DNA from: JBEVEP01 sp040512755
GTDB taxonomy: Bacteria > Pseudomonadota > Alphaproteobacteria > Rhizobiales > Rhizobiaceae
Length of the DNA stretch: 5,587 bases
Assembly (NCBI GenBank): GCA_040512755.1
Contig: JBEVEP010000380.1
Span: forward strand, 1-5,587
Direction of reading: 5' to 3'
In this document: piece by piece, positions 1-5,422 of the stretch
Numbering within the stretch: the stretch's first letter is position 1
Layout of the letters: each line of letters starts with the position of its first letter
Position numbers and translations under genes: made by a program
Notes under the pieces: generated by a model
What the model saw: the letters and a program-made list of their open reading frames with translations, nothing else
What the model was told of the DNA's origin: nothing
Database searches by the model: none

Positions 1-781
1 GCGGCTGGCGCCAGAGCGGGCGGCTCAGCATGATGCCGCCGGGGCAGGGCGGGTAACCGAAGTCGATCAGGGCCGCGGTGAAGGCTTCGGTGACCGCCTC
101 CAGCCCCTCAAAGGCGAAGCCATCGCGCAAAACCAGCGCGTTGTCCTGATCGGTCTTCACGATCTGTTCGTTGCGGCCCTCGCTGCCCATCACGATGAGG
201 CAGCTGTTGGCGCGCAGCGACTCCGGCGCCAGCAGCTCCCACAGGCGCCGGAACACCTGCCGATTCAGTTCACCCACCAGCCTGGCGATCACCTCGACCC
301 GAACCCCGTCCGCGTGCAGCACCCGGATGAGGCCGTCGATCTGCCCCGACGCAGCCCCGAGTTCGGCCAGGTCGGTCGCTTCCGCGGTCTGCAGCGCGAT
401 CAGGTGCGAGTGGCTGGCGACGAAGGCCATCAGGTCGAGCTGGCTCAGCACGCCCACCACCGACTCGCCTTGGCGCACCACCACGCGATGGATACGGTGG
501 CGCAGCATCAGGATCATTGCCTCGTAGAGCTCGTCGTCCACCGAGACCGCGACCGGCTCGAAGGTCGCAACCTCGCGCACTGCGAGCTTTCCCGGCGGCT
601 CCGGCCGCAGTAGCGCGTCGCGAAGGTTGGTGGTGGTGAAGATGCCGAGCCGGTCGCCGTCGCGCACCAGCGCGTCGTTCAGGCCGCGCCGCGCCAACTC
701 GCCGCACAGGCTCACGATGTCGGTGCCACCGTCGACGAAGTATGGCTTGCGCAGGTAAGCGTCGCCAACCGGCGAGGCCAT
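1..781 (-). CDS. CBS-pair / DUF294 nucleotidyltransferase-like signalling protein, partial (C-terminus beyond the left edge)
   Basis: Translating the minus strand gives a frame that stays open to the window edge. Counted from the ATG at 781-779, a first CBS domain spans about residues 9-60 (starts YLRKPYFVDGG, ends IFTTTNLRDALL) and a second about 69-120 (starts REVATFEPV, ends VLSQLDLMAF). A DUF294 putative nucleotidyltransferase domain follows: GSEGRNEQ at 199-206, then KTDQDNAL at 209-216, with Asp211 and Asp213 as the likely metal-binding pair, and FGYPPCPGGIM at 241-251. CBS pairs usually bind adenine nucleotides, and DUF294 resembles GlnD/GlnB-type uridylyltransferases, so a cytoplasmic regulatory role is likely; the substrate is unknown. 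The N-terminal cyclic-nucleotide-binding domain seen in longer relatives is absent. The usual DUF294 C-terminal substrate-binding domain would lie outside the window. It follows actP on the same strand, probably in one operon. The start is uncertain: ATG 781, GTG 790, or a CTG at 886 that overlaps the actP stop and lies 10 bases after GGAGG. Confidence 0.88.
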   Translation of the reverse strand, partial: MASPVGDAYLRKPYFVDGGTDIVSLCGELARRGLNDALVRDGDRLGIFTTTNLRDALLRPEPPGKLAVREVATFEPVAVSVDDELYEAMILMLRHRIHRVVVRQGESVVGVLSQLDLMAFVASHSHLIALQTAEATDLAELGAASGQIDGLIRVLHADGVRVEVIARLVGELNRQVFRRLWELLAPESLRANSCLIVMGSEGRNEQIVKTDQDNALVLRDGFAFEGLEAVTEAFTAALIDFGYPPCPGGIMLSRPLWRQP

Positions 782-882
782 AAGCGACACGAACTCGCGG
801 CGCTCGCGCGCGGCAGGGTCCGGGTTGGCCTTCGCTGCCCCGGACCCTGGTCCCGCCGCCCGCGGTATCGCGCCCCGGTCGC

Positions 883-2604
883 TCAGTGCCCCGAGGCCTC
901 CGCCGCGCCGATGCCCGTCTCCGACCGGACCTGCTGTGCCGGGAACCCGGCTCGATCGATCCGAGCGCGGGCGCTGTGGTCGAGCACCGAGAACAACCAG
1001 ATCCCGAGGAAGCCGATCGTCACCGAAAATAGCGCCGGCGAGGTGTACGGGAACGGCGCCGATCCCGCCGGGTTGCCGAGCGTCGCTTCCCAGACCGACG
1101 GCGACATGACCGTCAGGATGACCGAGGAGATCAGCCCTAGGAAGCCGCCGATGACAATGCCGCGCGTGGTGCAACCCTTCCACAGCAGCGACAGGAACAG
1201 CACCGGGAAGTTTGCCGAGGCCGCGACCGCGAAGGCGAGCGAGACCATAAAGGCGATGTTCTGCTTCTCAAACACGATCCCAAGGATGATTGCAACGATC
1301 CCGAGCGCCACCGTGGTGATCCGCGACACCTTGAGCTCGGTGGCGCTATCGGCGCGACCCTTCTTGACCACCGTCGAGTAGATGTCGTGCGACACCGCCG
1401 AGGCGCCCGACAGGGTCAGGCCGGCTACGACCGCTAGGATGGTCGCGAAGGCCACCGCCGACATGAACCCGAGGAAGATGTTACCGCCGACCGCCTTCGC
1501 AAGGTGCACAGCGGCCATGTTGTTGCCGCCGATCAGCGCCCCTGTGCCGTCGAGGAAGCCGGGGTTGGTCAGCACGAAGGTGATGGCGCCGAAGCCGATG
1601 ATGAAGGTGAGCAGGTAGAAGTAGCCGATCCAGGCAGTCGCCCACATCACCGACTTGCGCGCCTCCTTGGCGCTTGGCACCGTGAAGAAGCGCATCAGGA
1701 TATGCGGCAGGCCGGCGGTTCCGAACATCAGCGCCATGCCGAAGGAGATCGCCGAGACGGGGTCCTTGATGAAGTTGCCGGGGCCCATGATCGACTGGCC
1801 AGCCGCCGCCGCGGTTTCCGACGCTTCGCCCGCGTCGGTCGCGATCTGCGTCTTGATCCGTACCGCGTCGCTGAACAGTCCCTCCGGGCTGAAGCCGTAG
1901 CGCCACATCACCATCAAGGCCATGAACGTCGCCCCACCAAGCAGCAGGCAGGCCTTTATGATCTGAACCCAGGTCGTCGCTGTCATGCCGCCGAACAGCA
2001 CGTAGACCATCATCAGCACGCCGACGATGACGACGGCCATCCAGTAGTCGAGCCCGAAGAGCAGCTTGATCAGCTGCCCCGCGCCGACCATCTGGGCGAT
2101 CAGGTAGAAGGCGACCACGACGAGGGTGCTCGACGCGGCGAACACCCTCACCGGCGTCTGTTCGAAGCGGAAAGCCGCCACGTCGGCGAAGGTGAATTTC
2201 CCGAGGTTGCGCAGCCGCTCGGCCATCAGGAAGGTGAGGATAGGCCAGCCGACCAGGAAGCCGATCGAGTAGATCAGCCCGTCGTAGCCGGAGGCCATGA
2301 CGGCCGCCGAGATGCCGAGGAACGAGGCCGCCGACATGTAGTCGCCGGCGATGGCGAGGCCGTTCTGGAAGCCGGTGATGCCGCCGCCGGCGGTATAGAA
2401 GTCCGCCGCCGACTTGGTGCGTGATGCCGCCAATTTGGTGATGTAGAGGGTGAGCGCGACAAAGACCGCGAACATGGCGATCGCGGTCCAGTTCGTAGGC
2501 TGCCGCTCGGTGGCGCCGAGTGCCTCGCCCGCGGCGAGCGCTAGCGAAGGCAGTACGACGGTCGCGAGGCCGGCCACACGCAAGATGTTGCGGGCGGAAA
2601 TCAT
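883..2604 (-). CDS. actP: cation/acetate symporter ActP (sodium:solute symporter family)
   Basis: This 573-residue inner-membrane protein closely follows E. coli ActP as I remember it. Diagnostic stretches include ERQPTNW (33-39), FYTAGGGITGFQNGLAIAGD (69-88), SAASFLGIS (91-99), YVLFGGMTATTWVQIIKA (201-218), GTAGLPHILMRFFTV (295-309), IGGNNMAAVHLA (358-369) and the C-terminal RSETGIG motif before the final His. An N-terminal hydrophobic segment (about 7-25) looks like the cleavable signal sequence of this family, followed by roughly thirteen membrane segments. It should import acetate and related short monocarboxylates with a cation. The ATG at 2604-2602 is chosen because it overlaps the yjcH stop in an ATGA, follows a weak GAAGG site, and begins at the family's usual N-terminus; the longer upstream reading lies in another frame of yjcH. 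A loop at about 248-275 appears some 15 residues longer than in E. coli. A DUF294 protein gene follows on the same strand. Confidence 0.97.
   Translation of the reverse strand: MISARNILRVAGLATVVLPSLALAAGEALGATERQPTNWTAIAMFAVFVALTLYITKLAASRTKSAADFYTAGGGITGFQNGLAIAGDYMSAASFLGISAAVMASGYDGLIYSIGFLVGWPILTFLMAERLRNLGKFTFADVAAFRFEQTPVRVFAASSTLVVVAFYLIAQMVGAGQLIKLLFGLDYWMAVVIVGVLMMVYVLFGGMTATTWVQIIKACLLLGGATFMALMVMWRYGFSPEGLFSDAVRIKTQIATDAGEASETAAAAGQSIMGPGNFIKDPVSAISFGMALMFGTAGLPHILMRFFTVPSAKEARKSVMWATAWIGYFYLLTFIIGFGAITFVLTNPGFLDGTGALIGGNNMAAVHLAKAVGGNIFLGFMSAVAFATILAVVAGLTLSGASAVSHDIYSTVVKKGRADSATELKVSRITTVALGIVAIILGIVFEKQNIAFMVSLAFAVAASANFPVLFLSLLWKGCTTRGIVIGGFLGLISSVILTVMSPSVWEATLGNPAGSAPFPYTSPALFSVTIGFLGIWLFSVLDHSARARIDRAGFPAQQVRSETGIGAAEASGH
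897..901 (-). promoter_or_regulatory. Shine-Dalgarno-like GGAGG at the actP / DUF294-gene junction
   Basis: On the minus strand GGAGG lies inside the last codons of actP, 10 bases before a CTGAGC in which the actP TGA stop overlaps a CTG in frame with the downstream CBS/DUF294 gene. The ATG (781) and GTG (790) candidates further down lack a comparable site. This supports, without proving, initiation at the overlapping CTG at 886-884. Confidence 0.4.
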
Positions 2605-2909
2605 TTCAGCGCCTTCTGCTTCACCTTCTCGGACAGATCGTCGTACTCGCTGTTGGCGCGCTGGACATAGATCGCGGTGACCACAACGGTGAAGACAATC
2701 ACGCCGAATCCGATCGGAATCCCCCAGGTCATCACCCCTTCGCCGATCCGCGCCGCCAGCAGTTCCTTGCGGAAGGCGATCAGTAGGATGAAGCCGTAGT
2801 AGACGATCAGCATCAACACGGTCAGGGTCCATCCGAAGCGCGACCGCTTCGATTTCAGCAACTGATAGTTCGGATCGGCCGCGATGCGATCAGCTAACGG
2901 TGTTTCCAT
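2601..2909 (-). CDS. yjcH: DUF485 (YjcH family) small inner-membrane protein
   Basis: This 102-residue protein matches the DUF485/YjcH family. It has a short cytoplasmic head with DPNYQLL (12-18) and KRSRFGWTLT (21-30), then two membrane segments (about 28-46 and 61-83) separated by a short charged loop. The motif TWGIPIGFGVIVF (61-73) is typical, and the charged tail contains YVQRANSEYDDL (81-92). The family is almost always encoded immediately before ActP-type acetate symporters and is thought to assist or accompany them, but its exact job is not established. I chose the ATG at 2909-2907 because it follows AGGG by 7 bases and gives the family's usual length of about 100 residues; an upstream ATG at 2960 would add 17 residues that do not look like the family. 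Its stop overlaps the actP start in ATGA, so the two are likely translationally coupled. No acs gene is present upstream, where acs sits in enterobacteria. Confidence 0.95.
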   Translation of the reverse strand: METPLADRIAADPNYQLLKSKRSRFGWTLTVLMLIVYYGFILLIAFRKELLAARIGEGVMTWGIPIGFGVIVFTVVVTAIYVQRANSEYDDLSEKVKQKALK

Positions 2910-2953
2910 CGGAAATCCCTGCCGTCCTTCGTGCTCCCGCGCAGCGCTTCGCC

Positions 2954-2968
2954 GGTTCAATGTGAACC
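2954..2968. promoter_or_regulatory. Perfect 6-3-6 dyad upstream of yjcH, candidate operator
   Basis: The plus strand reads GGTTCA-ATG-TGAACC, two perfect 6-bp arms around a 3-base spacer. The near arm is about 45 bases upstream of the yjcH ATG, where a regulator would bind near a promoter. The bound protein is unknown and the role is inferred from symmetry and position only. Confidence 0.4.
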
Positions 2969-3047
2969 AAAGCAGTACGCAGCGCCAGCGGAATCCAAAG
3001 CTCGCGCCCGACCGAATTTGTGACGACCGTGGGCCGGCCGCGGTTAC

Positions 3048-3080
3048 GAATGACAGGAAAGGGTCCAGAAGCGGTCATTC
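3048..3080. repeat. 7-bp inverted repeat (GAATGAC / GTCATTC) with a 19-base loop
   Basis: GAATGAC at 3048-3054 pairs perfectly with GTCATTC at 3074-3080. It lies about 113 bases past the permease stop and about 140 bases ahead of yjcH. No T-run follows on either strand, so it is not a standard intrinsic terminator. It could be part of a dispersed palindromic element or a weak mRNA hairpin. Confidence 0.35.
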
Positions 3081-3192
3081 CGGCTGCTGATCTCGTAGGT
3101 CCGCTTTGAGCATTTTCGGCATTGCCGGGAGCCAGGACAAGTGTCGCACACGCAGCGCATTACCCCCGACAGCTTTCCAACTTGGCTTCCGG

Positions 3193-4113
3193 TCAGTTGA
3201 CCCCGCGCGGAACGTTTTCGGGCGGCACGGTGTCGACCACCTTCTGGCGATGGAAGATGAACAGGCCGGAGAGCACGATGATGCACGACCCTGTCAAGAT
3301 ACGGGCGCTTGGCATGTCACCAAAGAAGACTAGTCCGAAAACCACCGCCCACAGCAGCAGGCTGTAGTGAAGTGGGGCCAACGTCGAGGCCGGCGCCAGC
3401 TTCAGCGCACGAGTGATCATCAGATGCGCGGTGCACGAAACGACCCCAAGGAGCAGCATGGCGGCCAAGTCGAGAACACTCGGATGCACCCAGTTCCCGA
3501 TCGCCATCGCAGCGCCGACGACGAGCGACCCCAGGGTCTGCCATGTTACAAGCGCGGTGTCGCTGGTGCCGCGCAAGCGGCGACCGAGAATGATGGTGAA
3601 GCCGAACGCAATGCTGCCGACAAGCGCGAAAAGAGATGGCAGCGAGATTGCGGCAGACGACGGATCGAGCATGATCAGCACGCCGCAGAACCCAAGCAGA
3701 ATGGCGACCCAACGTCGCCAGCCCACCTTTTCGCCAAGCAGAAAATGAGAAAGCGCGGCAACGTAAATGGGCCCCGCCATGTAGAAGCTCATGACGTCGG
3801 CGAGCGGCAGGTAGACAACGGCAGCGTAGAATAAAGCGGTGTCGAGCGTGGCCATCGCCACGCGCAGGACCTGAAGCTCCGGACGATCGAGGCGAAACAG
3901 GCTCCTGGCGTCCTGCCTGGCGATCATGGGACCAAGGACAATGAACGCGCCGATGGAACGGATTAGCAGAACTTGACCGACAGAGAAGCTCGCGACCAGC
4001 CACTTGCCCATGGCGTCGTTCAGGGCGAACATGAAGTCGCCGCCGAGCATGAGCAGGACCCCGCCAAGGACGAGATTTGTCGAGGTCAAGATCCGCGTTT
4101 GAAGAATGGCCAT
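3193..4113 (-). CDS. EamA-domain permease of the drug/metabolite transporter (DMT) superfamily
   Basis: The 306-residue protein shows the two-fold repeated EamA architecture: repeat one about residues 17-149 and repeat two about 160-287, giving ten predicted membrane helices. Repeat one ends with the typical pattern ADVMSFYMAGPIYVAALSH (105-123), LLGEKV (125-130) and a helix ending GVLIMLDP (144-151). Repeat two has the matching ALKLAPASTLAPLHYSLLLW (236-255), FGDMPSA (264-270) and a final helix with SGLFIFHRQ (282-290). Such proteins are inner-membrane exporters or importers of metabolites or amino acids; the substrate cannot be read from sequence. The ATG at 4113 has a GAGGA about 11 bases upstream, slightly distant, but the first helix starts soon after it and no better start is seen. 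The gene lies 150 bases downstream of the dodecin gene on the same strand and is not obviously linked to the acetate operon. Confidence 0.92.
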   Translation of the reverse strand: MAILQTRILTSTNLVLGGVLLMLGGDFMFALNDAMGKWLVASFSVGQVLLIRSIGAFIVLGPMIARQDARSLFRLDRPELQVLRVAMATLDTALFYAAVVYLPLADVMSFYMAGPIYVAALSHFLLGEKVGWRRWVAILLGFCGVLIMLDPSSAAISLPSLFALVGSIAFGFTIILGRRLRGTSDTALVTWQTLGSLVVGAAMAIGNWVHPSVLDLAAMLLLGVVSCTAHLMITRALKLAPASTLAPLHYSLLLWAVVFGLVFFGDMPSARILTGSCIIVLSGLFIFHRQKVVDTVPPENVPRGVN

Positions 4114-4263
4114 GCCGCTTGATGTCCTCGGCCGTCTACACTCGACCGAAGCGTGTTAGCCACTGTGGCGCGGCATAGCGAGGAAATTCCGTTGACCCAG
4201 GACCTCGGCCGGCAAATGGAAGCCTTGGATCTAACAGAGGTTCGATAAACCCTTAGGCCGGAG
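4114..4263. other. Intergenic spacer between dodecin and EamA permease genes
   Basis: These 150 bases hold no gene. A 9-bp direct repeat CCTCGGCCG occurs at 4126-4134 and 4203-4211, and the symmetric GGAAATTCC at 4182-4190. A weak 4-bp hairpin about 30 bases past the dodecin stop has no T-run. No promoter for the permease stands out, so it could be read through from dodecin. Confidence 0.5.
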
Positions 4264-4479
4264 CTATGCTTTATCCTCGTACTTGAAGGATAGGCTGACC
4301 TTGGCGCGGTAGGCCTCGACCTTCCCGTCCTTGATCTGGAGATCGAGTTTCACTACCTCGGCGATGCGCAAGTCACGCAAGCTGCTCGAGGCGCGTTCCA
4401 CAGCGGCACGTGCGGCGTCGTCCCAGGATTTGGTGCTCGTGCCTACCAGTTCGATGATCTTGTAGACGCTGTTGGACAT
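4264..4479 (-). CDS. Dodecin family flavin-binding/storage protein
   Basis: The 71-residue product matches dodecins in length and pattern: VYKIIELVGTSTKSWDDAAR (5-24) forms the first strand and helix start, AAVERASSSLRDLRIAEVVK (25-44) the helix and second strand, and IKDGKVEAYRAKVSLSF (49-65) the third. Dodecins assemble as dodecameric hollow shells that bind flavins (FMN, riboflavin, lumichrome) and are thought to buffer or protect free flavin in the cytoplasm. In the halophile-type proteins a Trp in the LRxxWFEV region stacks on the flavin; here the region reads LRDLRIAEV, so that Trp is missing. This may place it in the dodecin class without that residue, with weaker or different ligand binding. 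The ATG at 4479 follows GGGAGG by 5 bases, a strong ribosome site. It is divergent from the MerR-like gene. Confidence 0.95.
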   Translation of the reverse strand: MSNSVYKIIELVGTSTKSWDDAARAAVERASSSLRDLRIAEVVKLDLQIKDGKVEAYRAKVSLSFKYEDKA

Positions 4480-4528
4480 CGATTCCTCCCGTTTTGATCC
4501 GTTTGGCAGACTAGACTTGCCGCAATCT

Positions 4529-4534
4529 GTTATA
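4529..4534 (-). promoter_or_regulatory. Candidate -10 element (TATAAC) for the dodecin gene
   Basis: On the minus strand TATAAC lies about 50 bases upstream of the dodecin ATG, which would give a leader of about 43 bases ahead of the strong GGGAGG site. No good -35 hexamer sits 16-18 bases further up, so the promoter may need an activator or another sigma factor, or the match may be chance. Confidence 0.3.
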
Positions 4535-4637
4535 GCTGGTCTTTGAATGCGCGGTTAGCGCGGAACGTCTTTTCCAGAACCAACACTACGACGATCGAGG
4601 GCCACGTCGGCGATGTAGGCGGAAATTTCAGCTTACA

Positions 4638-4652
4638 AACTTCCAAGAAGTT
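4638..4652. promoter_or_regulatory. Upstream 6-3-6 dyad (AACTTC-CAA-GAAGTT), candidate operator
   Basis: The arms AACTTC and GAAGTT are perfect inverted repeats around a 3-base spacer. The dyad centre (4645) is 31 bp from the centre of the next dyad (4676), close to three helical turns, so proteins on the two sites would face the same side of the DNA. It lies in the dodecin/MerR-like divergent region and could serve either gene. Confidence 0.45.
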
Positions 4653-4666
4653 CGCTGGTGAAAAGA

Positions 4667-4685
4667 CTTGACAGTATGTGTCAAG
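4667..4685 (+). promoter_or_regulatory. 7-5-7 dyad containing a -35 TTGACA, probable operator/promoter of the MerR-like gene
   Basis: The plus strand reads CTTGACAGTATGTGTCAAG, two perfect 7-bp arms around 5 bases. The left arm contains a consensus -35 TTGACA (4668-4673); 17 bases later lies TAACAC (4691-4696), a poor -10. The arrangement is typical of a self-regulated repressor or MerR-like activator whose operator overlaps the promoter. The binding protein is most likely the gene immediately downstream, by inference from position. Confidence 0.55.
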
Positions 4686-4720
4686 CCATCTAACACATCG
4701 TTGAACTTGGATTAGTCGGC

Positions 4721-5293
4721 ATGAGCAACCTTTCAATCTCAGAAATTTCCGAGCAGCTGGCGCGGATCGATGGTCTCAGTGATGAAGCGATGGCTTACCT
4801 GCATCGTCAAATAAGAAACTGGGCGAACCAAGGGCTCATCGTGCCCGCCGGATCGCGTGGATACGGCCGGACGGCTGCCGCGTTGTTCGACGAAACGGCT
4901 TTGGGCAAGTGCCGAATCTTTTCCGTACTTACTGATCTCGGTTTCGACGTGAGCAGGCTGCGCCAGGTCAATCAGGATCTTCGCGATTCTCTTGTGGGAT
5001 CAGACTGGGAAAACCGACCAGCCAGTCTCAAAGTCGATGGCGGCTGGACTTCGAACGGCGTTGTGGCCGACGCTATGGAAGGAATCCGGCAGGGGGAGAC
5101 ATGGGGGTTTCAGATTACTCTTGTGCTCGACACAAACGGAAGGAAGCGTGTCGCAGGTCGCGTAACCTGGCCCGAAACCCGCGTTTCGCCAATTGGCTCG
5201 GCAGCTTTTGATTCCAAAATTCTCGCGAGCGTCAGTCTAAGTCTCAACGACCTGCTGGCGCCAATCGTGGAAAGAAAACTGAACGATGCCTGA
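4721..5293 (+). CDS. MerR-like helix-turn-helix protein with unassigned C-terminal domain
   Basis: The 190-residue product has an N-terminal winged helix region that resembles the MerR superfamily. The helix-turn-helix is about residues 6-40 with YLHRQIRNWANQGLI (26-40), the wing is GYGRTAAALFDETAL (47-61), and a following helix has IFSVLTDLGFDVSRLRQV (66-83). The C-terminal half (about 90-190), with GETWGFQITLVLD (125-137), RVAGRVTW (143-150) and a final helix LNDLLAPIVERKL (175-187), matches no effector domain I recognise and lacks the Cys clusters of metal-sensing MerR proteins. A DNA-binding regulator is likely; its signal is unknown. The ATG at 4721 has only a weak ribosome site upstream, but the HTH starts directly after it. 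The promoter region carries two dyads, which suggests autoregulation. Base use is less GC-rich than in actP, consistent with a separately acquired block. Confidence 0.75.
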   Translation: MSNLSISEISEQLARIDGLSDEAMAYLHRQIRNWANQGLIVPAGSRGYGRTAAALFDETALGKCRIFSVLTDLGFDVSRLRQVNQDLRDSLVGSDWENRPASLKVDGGWTSNGVVADAMEGIRQGETWGFQITLVLDTNGRKRVAGRVTWPETRVSPIGSAAFDSKILASVSLSLNDLLAPIVERKLNDA

Positions 5294-5419
5294 CCAGTCG
5301 CCTTCTGTATGCGGACCGCTGTTGGTCGGAACCGTTCTCGGCTGCCGATGGGACCGAAATAGTTCCGCACGGATGAGCATCCTTGGAGACGAGGATTCCC
5401 AAAGCTGTCTGCGACTGGT
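5293..5419 (+). ncRNA. Candidate structured RNA or spacer closed by a 9-bp inverted repeat
   Basis: ACCAGTCGC (5293-5301) and GCGACTGGT (5411-5419) pair perfectly and span exactly the space from the MerR-like stop codon to just before the next start. Inside lie CGGAAC/GTTCCG (5327-5332 with 5362-5367), enclosing TCGG/CCGA (5338-5341 with 5345-5348), and a second hairpin ATCCT/AGGAT (5379-5383 with 5392-5396). The whole can be drawn as a closed multi-branch fold. No T-run follows, so it is not an ordinary terminator. Short inner stems could be chance; the outer stem is the stronger signal. Confidence 0.3.
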
Positions 5420-5422
5420 GAT

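Larger units (their letters stand above)
2910..3192. other. Gene-free interval upstream of the yjcH-actP operon
   Basis: These 283 bases lie between the stop of the EamA permease gene and the yjcH start, both on the minus strand. Short open frames exist in several directions, but none has a recognisable family, ribosome site or coherent composition. The interval must hold the yjcH promoter if the operon is transcribed independently, although I see no good -35/-10 pair. It holds a perfect 6-3-6 dyad near yjcH (2954-2968) and a 7-bp inverted repeat (3048-3054 with 3074-3080). The middle part has the feel of a degenerate dispersed repeat, which I cannot confirm from one copy. Confidence 0.6.

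Noticed and set aside
270..707. Minus-strand open frame of 145 codons within the CBS/DUF294 gene
   Set aside because: It is an Arg/Gly/Ala-rich alternate frame. The correct minus-strand frame encodes clear CBS and DUF294 motifs across the same bases.
1504..2424. Long plus-strand open frame (306 codons) antisense to actP
   Set aside because: Its translation is His/Asp/Arg/Gly-rich and of no recognisable family, as expected for the opposite strand of a GC-rich gene. The minus-strand ActP reading is unmistakable.
2605..2832. N-terminal extension of actP starting at 2832
   Set aside because: The extra 76 residues are Arg/Asp-rich and lie in an alternate frame of yjcH. The ATGA overlap at 2604 gives the proper ActP N-terminus.
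3044..3286. Cys-rich minus-strand open frame of 80 codons
   Set aside because: It begins inside the permease gene in another frame and runs into non-coding sequence, with no ribosome site or family resemblance.
4126..4211. Direct repeat CCTCGGCCG (two copies) as a possible att site
   Set aside because: Nine bases of GC-rich sequence 77 bp apart is easily chance. The copies enclose only intergenic sequence, with no integration module between them.
4232..4254. GGTTCGATAAACC resembling a tRNA T-loop
   Set aside because: The flanking bases do not form a T-stem, and no acceptor or anticodon arm can be found around it.
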